Shown here: piece after piece, positions 38,397 through 51,600 of the stretch
How the letters are laid out: each line of letters starts with the position of its first letter
How positions within the stretch are numbered: the stretch's first letter is position 1
Assembly: GCF_008831285.2 (NCBI RefSeq)
Contig: NC_045147.1
Span: forward strand, 14,858,854-14,922,853
DNA length: 64,000 nt
Direction: 5' to 3'
DNA from: Nymphaea colorata
Taxonomy: Eukaryota; Streptophyta; Magnoliopsida; Nymphaeales; Nymphaeaceae
Notes under the pieces: model-generated
What the model was told of the DNA's origin: nothing
Databases searched by the model: none
What the model saw: the letters and a program-made list of their open reading frames with translations, nothing else
Position numbers and translations under genes: made by a program

Positions 38397-41272
38397 TCCT
38401 GTTTCGCTTCTTCTGAGTGATCTGCAGAGCCAAGAAGACACTGGTGGAAGGCGGGTGAAGACGAATATAAAGGAAGGCTTTCTCCTCCTACAATGGTAGC
38501 TTCTAGATGCTTGTAGAAAGCTTCAGTTAGGGTTTAGGGTTTTCGATCCAGGATTCATGGTCCCATAAATTCGTTAAAATTCACATGGGGTTCAGTCTTA
38601 TCTCGGACCCGGTTTGAACTTTGGTCGCCTGGTGGCTAATGGGGCGGGTCTTCAACGAGTCGGATTTTATTCAGAACCCAACATTACTGGTTCGTTTTAA
38701 GCGGGTCTTAACATCTTCCTTTTGGAGTTGGATTTAATCGAAAACAAAGAGATAATAACGAATCTGGATCCACTTAGACAATGATGTATTATATATCGAG
38801 TTATATGAATATTATATTCAAATACAACACTAGGTAATGTCCGGCTCTAGTATGGCTTCCCTATTTATATTTATGTATTTATTTCCTGAACTTGTGCTTG
38901 ATAATCTAACTGCTTGTTTTGGACCTGGCATGCAGTTCTCCATCTAAATCTGAACCGGTTACGCTAGTGGGTTATTGCCTCTTGATCTCCCCGGGTTACA
39001 AGAAAAATCAGATTTGGATCCGAATTCAGGCCTGTAACATCCTCTACACGCTAAAACGGGCCAAGGGCGTTCTGGTCAATCACTTACTTTTAACCTATAA
39101 ATGCATGGCTGAATTTGATTATTTTGATGCACAAATAGCCTTTATAGCTTATCAAATCTCTGAAATTTTAGATGATGGAAATTTGGTTCTTTGGAATCAT
39201 AAGTAGACATACAGATAGACTGATTTAGGAACTAGTTGCTGGGTTCTGAACCATGTTAGACTGTTAGTTCAATTCTTTATGTTTGGAATGCAAGTGGGGA
39301 AATTTTTTTCCTTCCAGTTTAAAAATATTTTTAGCATATATTGCTACATTATCAATAACTATAGTTAAAAGGCTAATAGTAAACTATCTTGGTGTTTTTC
39401 TTCTTTTTCGTTTGTTATACCAGTTTGTGAAAATAAATTTCGTTCTCAATTAACTGTGTTCACCATCATTGGTCTCACATTTTCCTGTAAATATGGGAAT
39501 GAAGCACAGCATATATTAGCTGTTCTCATGGGAAGCTTTCAGCAGTTTTCGAACTGGATCTCCCGTCCAACCCCTTGCTCTCATAGTATATAAGGTCTGC
39601 TTTCGATGTCTCAGGATGCTACCTCCACCGTGCTTCAACTTGTTCATAGTGACTTTCCTTTTGCAGCAGAAAGTTGATGCCTATAGATTAGAAATGAAGA
39701 CTGGCCGCCCCTTCCATTGTACCAACCTTGAGGGCAGAAGCTTTCAACAACTTGATTTTTGGAGAAACATATGAGCTTGTTCCTTGACGCCCCTGGTTGC
39801 ATCTCAGAATTGAGAAGCAACCTTTACAAAGCCGGAAAACAAATTTGGTTATGCGAGTAATGATGAGTCGATGACTCGCACCAACAGGAGCATCCAACTG
39901 TCATGCGAATGGTTCTTATTTTCACTGTAAGCAGTTAAAAGAACCCTATTTCCACTGTAATTCCTTTCGGGGCTTCTCATTGCCTCTATTCTTGGATCCA
40001 TAAAACTGGTGGCATGTTTTTTCTAATGTGACAAAATTTCACACAAAAATTCATGGATTGTCAAACTAAGGCTCCTCCATCAGATCCACGATTGAGAACT
40101 TCAGTTTACTCTTTTATATTCGCAAAAAGTTTGATTTAAAATCAGAGGATGGAGGATCTGGTATTAAAAAAATCCATGAATTTTAGATCTTGAAGATCTA
40201 AGATCAAACAAGATCAGAGGTAATCAAATGCCTCCATGATGAAAAGATTCGCAATATTTTTCATAGCATGGGGAGGAAAAGAGATGAAAACAGATGAACC
40301 GGACCTGAATTTATGAAAAGCAAGAAAGATATTAGAATGGAATCAAAACTAGGAGATTGGTTTAGCAGCTAGCTTTATTTGGAAACTGCGATAACAAATA
40401 ATATCAGATATATCAAACAACAGGGTTCTGAGAAAATAACCTTGTGAGTTTAGCAAATCATCTTGGTGAAAGCCACCGTCCGACATCTACTAAAAAATAA
40501 GGCATCAGGAGAAACATATCAAACATATGAAACAACAGAAAGATTGAATGTTATTACTTACTAGTAAATAGGAAGAGAATGACATGATTTAGTGTTTCAA
40601 TAAGGTCATGGTACAGATAGACGATAGTTACAGGCACAAGAACTAGTAGATTGAAAATTTACTAAACATAACTGTTGCTTCGTAATAGTGTCATTTTTCT
40701 TGAATCATTTCGGGGTGCTGGATAATGACAGATTCCAAACCATTTCGTGGCAGAAATATTTTCCAATAAGATGATATTCAACTTACATACATGGCTGCAG
40801 CTCCACAACCTCAGAACAAGTAAGCAAATTGAAAATCGGAAGATTCAAAAATCCAGCTATACAGCTATCCTCTAGACCAGATAATCAAATAAATCACTGG
40901 CAGCTGAGAACTTGTGGACAAACTACATAACGAAATGTACGTAGAAAATTTGTTCTCTAGGCTTCAACTGTTTCGTCAAGAATGGGTTAGCTCAGCTGTG
41001 ATTATCGGCACATATCGATTCATCAAGAAACCATTCAAGAGAAATATGACAACTGTATTTACATGTTTTATTTCTGAACTTCCACGCAGTTGCTGGAGGT
41101 GTCCCAGAAGCACCTAGACTACCAAAAAAGTAACACCAGTTTTTTTGTGGGCGGGCTCTAGATAAATTTTATAACAATTTGATAAACATCATAGGTGATA
41201 ATCATTTGCGCTCCATCTATTCATTGCTTTTACCCAACCACTGGTGGCGTGAGATATTCTGGAATGTGAGAG
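38397..41272. other. Intergenic region between CPN10 and the TMEM62-like gene
   Basis: About the first 130 bases upstream of CPN10 are probably its leader and promoter. No other gene was recognised. Short repeated words of the GATCTAAGATC and GGATCC kind occur near 40050-40230 and 38590-39030, suggesting decayed small transposons, but no reliable ends were found. The last few hundred bases are likely the 3' untranslated region of the minus-strand gene. Confidence 0.5.
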
Positions 41273-44200
41273 TCATTGTGAACAAGATGGCTCCAGACTG
41301 TATGTTCCAACACCCAACCTGGATGAACAAATTGCATAAGCCAATAATAATGTTGGTCCCCACAATAGGCCTGGTGAAAGGATAACCACCACAGCTCCAT
41401 ATGCTCGTGCAAGATAAGTACAGAGCTGCACCAAGGCAAATGCAGTTAGAAAAAATGTTTTCCCCTGTTACAACAGCATACTAAAATTTACAATCTTAAT
41501 ATTAAGAGATCACAACACACCGTGAAATTTATATACAGAACCACCATGCTTGCCAACAGGAGACCAGTCCTCGTCCAACCGCTGCAAATTTTGCATGATA
41601 ATGCCTTTGCATTATGATCAACCCTGGGATTTTTACCATCAGCAGCCTCCTGCAAGCTTCTTGCCATTTTTGGCATCAAGGATTTTGATTTTTGGGAGCA
41701 TCTTAATTTGCTACCAGAGTGTAAGTTGAACAGAGATCTTTCAGTGAACATACAGTAGACCAGAAGAAATAAAGGGCTCACTACCAGATACATGAATGGC
41801 AGCGTAATGGCCATTATGTCAAGGCTTGCCACGCTGTCCTTTCTTATTCCTCCAGGTAAACTAACTGTCCATCCGTGGATGGAAATGTGAGAAAGCATGC
41901 CATCCTCCGATGCAGCATGGCCCCAAAACCATGGAAACATCAGCAAGTACAAAAGATAAAGGGCCATTGAGAACCAGACTTTCCCATCACGTGAGCCTTC
42001 TAATAAGAACCATAATGGAAAAAAGATGTTCCTCCTTCGACAAGTTGGAGATGAAATAGAAATTGACATGGTCCACTTCTGGTATGACATGTTCTTCTCA
42101 ATGAAATAAGTGAGCAGTTTTGGTAAGAAAAGTAGCAACAGGAGAAAGCAAATGTTTCCCCACAAAAGAACCTTGTATGTTGTGTCCCATTTTACATGTA
42201 ATACTAAATACTCTAGCCATGTCTTCTGCAGATGCGCAGGTTTGCCATCCATTGAGAATGGCCTCAATTCAGTTGCAGTTTCATTGCCATGAATATCCAC
42301 AGCCATCACTTGGAGCCAGAAGCGTGTTGGAGGCATATGCCTATACTTACTAGCATTCAAACTTCCACGATATAAGCATGATGTGCTACTACTGTAGCTC
42401 TGATGTAGCAGTAATTCTTCAACCAACTCAAAATCTCTGGAAGAATCAAATATTTTTGCCTTGACTTGATTGATGGGGGTGGTAGAGAAGATAAGGGCAC
42501 TAACATCATCTCTGGCATCCGAACTTTTTATGTTCATACTATTCATGTTTCTTGAGTCAAGGGGATAAGTAACAAGGATTGCAGTCTGAAATCCCTTCCC
42601 AGGATGGAACAAGTCTGAAAGAGAAAGATCAACAAACGATACATGACCATGATCTATTCCTAGAATCCTAAACAGTTTATACTCCTTCCAGTCTCCAAGC
42701 TCCCATTCCCAAAATTCACCAACTACACCTTGTCTTGCACCAACTGTGTTTTGGATTAGGTGGTGCCTCCAAAGATGCTTACTGAATTTTGCATGCAAAT
42801 GACCACATAGGTAAGCAGAAACTGATTCCCTTGCAAATATATTTTCATAACATTGTCCCGTTTCTGATGACCTAATAAATGACATAGGGAAATGGCCAAA
42901 TACAACCTTGGTAACTGGCCCATCAAGATGAGCATCCCAATATTGAAGTTCTGAGCTCAAAGACTGCAGCCTCTTGTCGTTTGTATGTCCAAATAAATTT
43001 GATGGACAACGGAGGCCAACTTCTAGCGAATCATCCAAACCCAGAAATACATAATTCCACTCCTTCCCCTAGGGAAAATGTTAAACATCCAATAGACAAT
43101 AAATTTGACCATCCTACTAGATTTGCTCTCTTATGGAAAAAGAACTAATTTCCATGAACTAACATGTGCAAAAGCAAATAGACGAATATTCAGGAACTCC
43201 GGCAGCAATTAGAGAGATGTTAAGAGAAGGAACACATACAAGATCGAAAGTTCATGTTAATCTCCTTCAAAAAAATTTTAGATTGACTGAATTTGATATA
43301 CTGCTTTAGCATCAGAACCAGATAACAGCAGGTTTGACGACTGATTACCTATCAATGGTAATAGGTTTGCAGCCATATGGTCATGGTGTTCCTCCCATGT
43401 TACTATTGCCACCCTTCATTGTTTCATTAGAGCATGCTGACTTCACAAAAATAAATTCAATAATCAAACATGCCTATTTCTAATTATAATATGTTTTTTC
43501 ATATGTGCAGAAAAAAATCAAGTCACTTCTAGAGTAGAAAGGTGCCAATTGTAGCACAATAATCTTATACCCGTAAAGCAACCAAAAAAGCACAAATTTT
43601 GCTGTTTATAAGCAATTAAAGTGTCTTCTAGTTCTACCGCAGATAGATGAATAATTGTGACACAGTAGTATACGTGCATGGATAGACCAAATAAAGAAGG
43701 TTTATACAAAGAATAACTTCTGCACAAATACAAATATATATTACTGGCTGAACCCCTTTTTAATTCATTTTGGAAACAACGGGTGTTCCTTTTGTGTCTA
43801 ATTTATTGAAGAAAGAGATACACTGAGTCAATGGTATGTCGATGTTTAAATAGGTCGCTTCAAAAGGACTTAAAGCAGTGACGCTTAAAGGAGTGATTCT
43901 CTCTAAATTCGTAGCACAGTTGCCTCAATGCCCTATTGTTCAAGTTCAACCCTCTCTTTTTACAGGTTGACACTATGTATTAGGTGGAAGCATGTCATTT
44001 CCTTCTGAATCCAAAAAATTTACAGACATATTAAACATATTATACTATTTAAACTCAGAAAGATGTAGATTGCTAAAACTTATCATATAAGAACAATGTA
44101 GAAGAACAAACACGAACCAGATAGCTAAAGGAAAAGGTGAATCACCATGAGACAGATGCTCTGGACGGTGGTCAGCCTGTTGAATTGAGAGCTTATGCTA

Positions 44201-44791
44201 TAATTTGAGAAAAAATCCAGCTTGTCTCCGACATAAGGAACTCCATACTTATCATGATTGCCTCTAATGTCGATGAAAGTTCTCAAGCTCATGCCACTTT
44301 CTTTAGCAACAGCTTCCATGGTCTGTTTATACTGGAGCCATTCAGACAAATCCTGCCGTGTCGTTGTTCTGTCTTTGCTTTTGGCATCTGCAGTGTCAGA
44401 ATGAGAGCCAAACCAGTGAGAAGCAAGATTTCCTGCCGGCAAGAGAAGAACGGGCACAAAAACAAAAACAAAAACAAAAACAGAATCGCCCATTACCAGT
44501 AAGATCTCCTGTTATAAGAAGAAGAGACGGCCGGACAATTCTCAAAGCAGGAGCCAGCAATCTCTTCAGGTCATCTGCACGGTCAGGATGGTAAGAGCTC
44601 AAGTGCAAATCAGTAATCTGAACGACCCAAGTGACGTCCGAAGGGCCTCCGTCCAGGAAGAAAACCTCCCTCGACACAGAAGAATCATCGTCTTCTCCCC
44701 CTTCTTCTCGGGGCAAGGAATCCGCGTGAGAAATTGAGAGAAAGAGATACAGCAGAAGAAAAAAACGAAACAAAAACGAATGTGGTAGCAT
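41273..44791 (-). CDS. TMEM62-like membrane-bound metallophosphoesterase
   Basis: Calcineurin-like phosphoesterase with a multi-spanning C-terminus; the family is conserved in plants and animals, but its substrate is not established. Exons 44497-44791, 44146-44387, 41521-43068 and 41273-41425 join in frame to 745 residues. A hydrophobic signal/anchor is at about residues 5-22. Metal-ligand motifs are present in order: DLH (61-63), GDLTD (95-99), RGNHD (140-144), GHFP (237-240) and GHLH (268-271). The C-terminal third has several hydrophobic segments, e.g. LLWGNICFLLLLLFLPKLLT, YLLYLLMFPWFWGH and FMYLVVSPLFLLVYCMF. Intron 3 is only 95 bases; reading through it would replace the last 50 residues by a short tail. 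The final exon (LCTYLARAYG...) fits the family's C-terminus. The likely Arabidopsis counterpart is the At3g03305-type protein. Confidence 0.88.
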
Positions 44792-46099
44792 TCCCGACGG
44801 ATCGTTGCGTGGTAGGAAGCATCGGGTTGTTCTCGAGAATTCACGAATTAGATCATATAAACGAAGATGGAATGGACGTGCTCGACTGTCAAACTTTCAA
44901 TCCATCGTATCAGCCGCGGAACGATTCCAATTGTGAGGAATATGATTATTTTATTCGGCTTCGCCAATTCTTCTTCTTGCTTTCTGACAGGGAATATGAG
45001 CGGAAGCCTCGTGGCCGGAATACCGTTCCGTAATTAAAGTTTTATATTCTTCGAGATTAATCCACGGCTAACTTTTGATGGAATTCATGAAGATCCTTTC
45101 GACTTATCAGAATTTACAAGTATTAGAAGATAAATTCTATAAGGTCAAATGACAAGAACACTCTTGCTGTTCGTTTTCAACTTGTTACCTAATTTTCAAA
45201 AAATGGGTTTTTGACTCGTATTAAAAATCTTTAAGAACAACGTATATCAGGGATGCGCATCGTTTCACATCATCTTCACAAAGCATGACTTAAAAACAAC
45301 TAAAACTCTTGCCAAAATGGGGATCCTTGTAGCTATGAAAAATCGAATGTAAGTCTAGCAACTTTGCCATGTTCCTATAGCAATTACCAAGTGATTGCAA
45401 AAGGCTAAATTATGGGAAGATTTTATGTCTCGATGCTCATAATCATCGGTCTTGATTTTTTCTCATTTGTTTAAAGAATTGTTTTTCGTTTGTTAATAAC
45501 AAAACATGCAATTAAGTTAATGAAATAATGTATATGAAATAATCAAAAATTTATAAGATAATGAAATAACAGACGAATGTATGAGATAACGCTAAACATA
45601 AGTATAAAATAATATTTATGAGATAATAAAATATTTATAAATAATAAGATAACATATGGATGTATGAGATAAAGCTAAATAATGTTTATGAGATAATAAA
45701 ATATTTATGAGATAATGATATAACAATATCAAGAGGATAAACGAAAACACTTTTATACGGCTTAGAGAGGTAATTTGGTAATAATGATATGCATATATAA
45801 ACTGATGTTTTTTATCTTTATCAAATTCTCAAATCTTTTTCTTGATGTTTTCCTTTTTGTTCCTACAAAAAATTTATTTTTTGCATTATGACGCATGAAA
45901 TTTCATACACCACGAAAACAAACGTATATAACCAGCTTTGACAGAGGGCAAAATGTCATGCATCTCCCTCCTAAAACCACAAAACGTGGCGTAAGGAGAG
46001 TGGCATAGGCACATTGTGCCCCTGGTATAATTCATATTCCCTGTTCATTCTCTTGACTTGGTGCATGAAAAGATGGTCAGTTGCATACATAATTTTATG

Positions 46100-46131
<32 letters not shown>

Positions 46132-48670
46132 ACTAGATGAAGAAACACAATGAAAGTTTGATATTCTCAAATTTGAGATAGGAGTTTGATTTCAAATCCA
46201 CGATAGGTGAAATTCACTACTTTTGGAGCAGTGGGTTTCACAAGTTTGGATCTAAGATCTGCATTGCGTTATGAAAACCATGAATCTATAGGCCGAAAGG
46301 GAGAAGGTCGAACTACATATCCAAGGTTTTAAGATCTACATGGATCTGTTGAAACCTTAAATATCAGACTTGAAGCTATCAGACATAATCCCACTTCGTG
46401 GAACAAGATATGAAGAAGGTATTGGCATACAAAAACTCGAGGATATGAAGAGTGGCTTAGGCACATGCACACACACGTACTTATTTGCATGTTAATATTC
46501 ATTTCCATATATGTGCCCCTCAAGCACTGATTTTGATTTTTCAAAGGCCTAACAACTATCTGTGATAGGGAATTCTGTTTGTGTTCTGGGGCTGAGCCAG
46601 AGGCACTCATTCAATAAATTGTTAGACATAATAAAATGATCAAGGGGAACCAAGCAAATAATTAAGCGGATTCAAGTGTATGAATAAACAAATTGTTGGG
46701 AGCCACCAATGTGAAAATAAATAGATTTTGTGAGACTGTGTGGGCAGTTGCCCACACATACCTGCATATGGCTCTTCCCCTGTCTATATTGCTCTCTCTG
46801 TCCAATTTAGGGATATGAGTTCACTTTCTTAGGTCTAAGAACCACTTTCACCTTCTCCCAATCTTTTACCTTTCTGGTCGCAGTTCTGGACATACTAGTA
46901 GTAGCAGTTCACCATATGAATTCACTACAACTATCAGCATCATTTGCCCATCTCAACACCTTGATCCTGTTGTTTTTGGGCCAACTTTAAAAGATTGGAT
47001 GTTCTTACAGAGAGAAGCTTCCAATGAAAATTGCTGAGAGATGGGCTTCCCTCCTTTATTGCCAAACAAAATAAAAAGAACATATACATGAAAAAAACAT
47101 CATACTAACCATCAAAACAGTGAGAACCTAACTACAGTAGAGGTGGGGGCGCCTATAAGAGCATAGCAATCTGACCAAATCCCTTCAACACTCTGAATTA
47201 GCCAAATTCTTATGGACTGTCGGTTTCTGTATACTGCAACAGCATTTTGCCAATTTTAGCAGGAATGCTGCTGTTCCTGATATGTAATTTCTGTCTAAAC
47301 CGATAGATGGCGCACGATTTTGCTTTCCATCTTCTTCTACCTTCAAGAAAGCCTTTCATCCTGTTTCCTCCATCCCCGGTTCTTGGACATGATACCCAAA
47401 TATTAGAATATCTTGTTAAAAACATCTTCTCCTCATCTTTCCCATTCCACGGTTCTCTCTGAGGAGGCCCTGGTCAGTGCTAGTTTGAAGGACAGCAGCA
47501 GCACACCTTTTCCTTCTGAACTGCAAACCAATATGTAGATCAAAAAATGCGACCACTACCATGTATTGGGCACATGGAGAACTCAAACATTTCCTTTTTG
47601 AGCATCGTAAACACTTTGTGATCATCCACAACATGTCGAGCTGCAACTAGAGCACACATGGTAACCTCAACTCAATATAGAAAAACAAGCTTCAAACCCA
47701 GCGGCAGAGATACATGAGAGGTGATTGATGTGGGCCATTGCCCATGCCAGTCCATCAAAAGTTTCATTTTAAAAGTTCAGAGATGACTTAAAAAATTACA
47801 TGGGGTGCAACCAAAAAATCCCTGCTCATACCTAAAGAAGGAAGAATTTATGCATCCAAATTTGTTGGTTTTCCTTGTTGATGTAAATAGAGACAAAGAA
47901 TAGGCAATGAAGATTGAAGAGATAGAGAACTGTGGCCGTTGGAGCTTCTAAGAAGCGAGAGCTGGCGAAATGGAAATATAATTACCAAAATATGTGACGA
48001 GGGAGAGAGAAGGGGGAAGAGAGATATAGACAACAGAAACATGATTTCTAAACTAAATAAATCAAGTGAATAATGTATGCATGGTAAAATTTGATCCAAA
48101 AAACTTGTGTCTGTAAGATTTTAGAAGTTTACGTGAAACTTGTAGACAGAGCTTCTAAAAACTCATGGGTACCATCATGCCAAAGACAGAAATACGATGC
48201 TCTCAAAGCTCTGGATCTAGAATCAGATTCAGACCCAAATGTTAACAAAATAGGTTCAAACCAATTGGTTATCGAACTCAATTCTTCGACGAAATCTGTG
48301 GGGCCACAGATTCAGCTGAGGGGAAAAAGAACAAAAAATCTGTTTACAGAAAAATATGTGAAAATAATAAAAAATTTGAAATATTCTTGAAACATTATAT
48401 TCCTGAAACATTTGACAGAAAAATATATGAAAATAATAAAAAATGTGAAATATTCTTGAAACATTTGACCCAAAAAAAAAAACGGAAAATTGAAACGAGG
48501 CACTTTAAATCAACCGCCAAAGCGAATCGACCGATACTGACGAGACTCCGAATTCTCCCCTTGGCTGATCCGTCAGACGGAAGAGAGAGAGAGATAGAGA
48601 GAGAGAGAGGAGGAGGAGGAGGAGGAGCGGACGACGACAATCGACAATTGCGTTGTAGTACTGAGGAGGA
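44792..48670. other. Intergenic region between two divergently transcribed genes
   Basis: The flanking genes point away from each other, so both ends contain promoters. No gene recognised. An AT-rich imperfect tandem repeat lies at about 45541-45727, (GA)n at 46099-46130, and two fragments of a dispersed repeat with GGGCAGTTGCCC-like palindromes at 46738-46759 and 47729-47746. Minus-strand frames at 47210-47646 show no recognisable domain. A (GA)n/(GGA)n tract at about 48579-48627 lies just ahead of the E3 ligase start and is probably in its leader. Confidence 0.5.
45541..45727. repeat. AT-rich imperfect tandem repeat
   Basis: GAATGTATGAGATAACGCTAAA at 45575 returns as GGATGTATGAGATAAAGCTAAA at 45659; both are followed by ATTTATGAGATAATAAAATA-like words. 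The two units differ in length by about 15 bases, and TATGAGATAA words recur throughout. Confidence 0.6.
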
Positions 48671-51600
48671 ATGGCTACCTACGATCCAGAGTTGGTAGCC
48701 AACGTCCTCGCCAGAGTCGCCCTTGCGGGTGACGGCGCCGTTCTCGGCCTCACTGTCGCCGTTGTTGCCGTCCGCACGTGGCTTAAGTTCCGCCACAACT
48801 CCGCTGCCCTCAAAGCCATCCGTCATGCCCCTTCCGTCCGCATCTCCGACCTCCGCTCCCTCCTGTGCGACGCCGATTCTCCGGATTCTGCCGACGCAAA
48901 GCTTGTGGTTGTGAGAGGCCTGGTGCAGGCGAAGTCGTTGGTGGAGGACGAGACCAATGGTTTCAAGGAAAGCCTCCTCGTCTCGCCGGACTCCGGCGCG
49001 AGGGGCGTCATCATTCAAAAGACCCAGACGGTAACATAACTGTCGATCCTTGAGGTTTCTTTGCTGTTGATGCTGCTATTGTGCAATTGAGCGGGAAATA
49101 GTTCGTTCAGTTTCGGTTAGAGATGGGCGAGGTTGGGTCTTCTGGTTAAGTGTACAACTTCGTAGGTTCTGTTGGTATAATTTATTAGGTTTCCACCGTG
49201 TGGTATTAGAGAAAAACTCCAGCTTCGAGCACGAGTCTCAGAAGCGTAGACCTGACTTAAGAAGAAGTTTGCCAAAGACGAAAAGGACTACTTGAATTAA
49301 GGCCAAAGCGCAAGCCGCCTTAGTTTGGGTGGCCAGGGAACATTTGCTTGCAGAGTGTTGTCGAATGCTACGGTTCTGTTGATTTAAAAGACCTACCCAT
49401 ACGCATCAGAACCACTGTATGAATTTTTATATATTGGTTAGAATCGATTGTGAAGAGGATTTTGGCTAAATCCTTGTTCAGGATCCAATTCCGAAATAGG
49501 TTAGGCTATTCTTCAACCGGAATTTAAGTATCATTGAAAGGGAAATCGTTCACCAAGGAATGCTTAGAAAAGTCCAGTTTGAATATCAGAGTAAAGATGG
49601 ATACAATTTTTTGTGGCGAAACTTGCAAAATTCCACAAGCGACTATAAAAAGGAGAAGAGAAGTTTGATCTTATTTCAGTTCTTTGTTCTTTCTCATTTC
49701 AGTTCTTTGTTCTTTTTCTTAACAACTAACTACAAGAAAATTTTATGGTCGTCACCCAGTTGGGGAAGAAGATATGGAAAAGTTACTTAGGTCGTTTCAT
49801 CTGGAGTTTGGCATAGGTGCTCTAAACAAGTGCCTTAGCTAAAATTTAGCAAGCTTTCACCTTTCTAGAGAGTGGATGATTAGAGCTTTAGAGGCTTCTT
49901 CTTACTGGGTATGTTAGCGGATTTTCTCCTTTGCAGAGATGATGGTTGGAGGTTTTCTCTTCTTACCTGGGTGCAATAGCAAATCCAAGCCCTCCTGGTT
50001 GTCATCGCTGGATCACTTACGCTGTTCATATAAATATGGTATAGGGGCACCTCTAATCCACAGTTGTCCATTACTCGTTAGCTCCATCTGAGCAATGCAT
50101 GAATGTGATGCACCAAAAATCTGTGGTTTCACTGATCAATATTAGGAACAGAGGGATCAAAGGCAGCTAATTATAATAAAACCATACAATAGAACTGATC
50201 CAACCAGACTCCTCACGCTTGGAAACTAGTGATTGGGTTCTTCTACAAAGATTTTGGATTTTTTCAGGAGAAAATTTAGTGGTTTCTCTTCTTCTCTGGG
50301 TGTGTCAGAGACATGTGGAGTGAGCGTTAGAGGTTTTCTCTTATTACTGGGCATGTCACACACTTGCCCTCATAACTGAAATCTTGGACAAATAGGCAAG
50401 ATCAGCACATATGTTTACACCTTAGACCACCAGTAGGGTGATTATGAGTTATGTATGAACTAAGCAGGTTTAAATATCAACGTTTTGGTTGAAAATAGGA
50501 AGGCGTCAGTCTTAAGATTGATTAGTAAGTTGTCATTCAGTTAGTAGTTAGACTGTTTGGCCACGTGAGGTTTGTTCAACTACAAATGGTTTAAGTTGCT
50601 AGCGGAAGTTAGTATTGACCCTAACCTTCTCTTTCTCCTTCAAGTTTTGTCATTAGTTTCAACTACAAATCTACAAATAGCTGCTGGGCGCATAGTTTAG
50701 TAGATAAGGTGTTCCCATCCTTCATTTTTTAGTACGAATGGGTTCTGGTCTGGTATAAATTCTTAAATCCAAAATGCTTTGCAGATCGTGGGAATTTTTT
50801 TTGTGAAAAAGAGACATGGTCCTATATACAATAGGAACATGGTCTTAAGAAACACATACCTCTCAGATAATGCGCCTAAATATGTCTTTGACTTAATTCA
50901 AATATGCTAGTATGCATCTGATTACTTGTTTACTAGGAAACTAATGTTGGTTTAAAACTTCAAACTATTCTTGTTGAAATGTTTGATTTTTCACCTTCAA
51001 GTTTTTGGTGTTATAAGATCCTTTGCTTTTCTAGTTGCTCAAAAACAAATCTAAACCTGAAAGGTGGTTATCACTGTATGTCTCCTACTAAATCAGTTGT
51101 AAGGTTGGATTGTGAAGAAAAACAGGTTAACTATTCAACTTGTGTATTTGGAGCTGTCTGTTTTCGTCCCTGATGTCAACTTGGAATTTGTGAAGGATAG
51201 GTGATAGATGATTGTTTTTGCTTGAGACACCATTGAAACTATATGTAATGTCAAATTAGTGTGAGATGCCCATGATAGCTAAATTGAGAATTTGGTACAC
51301 ATAATTTGAACAACCAAATTGAATGCAGTGTTGTACGTATACGTATCGTATAGTTTGTAAAATACGATACGATACACCCCCTGTATCGTAAATGGGGGTG
51401 TATCGTGCCTGTATCGTACGATACGTACGATACATGCTCCCGTATCGTACGGTACGGGCTGATTTAAAAAAAAAGGGGCTCAAACTCCCTTTTTTTGAGT
51501 TTTTTTTATAAAAACTCACCCCTTCTTCATTTTTAACCTAGAGATTGTACCGCCTTAGAGGGAAATCATCAATTTTCACCATGAAATCATCTATTAAACC

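Noticed and set aside
47210-47646. Two adjoining minus-strand frames, considered as a small gene
   Set aside because: Interrupted by a stop, basic-residue rich, without recognisable domain or splice logic.
48395-49018. Minus-strand frame of 207 codons opposite exon 1 of the E3 ligase gene
   Set aside because: The plus-strand exon continues in frame through five further exons to a RING domain; the antisense frame is composition-driven.
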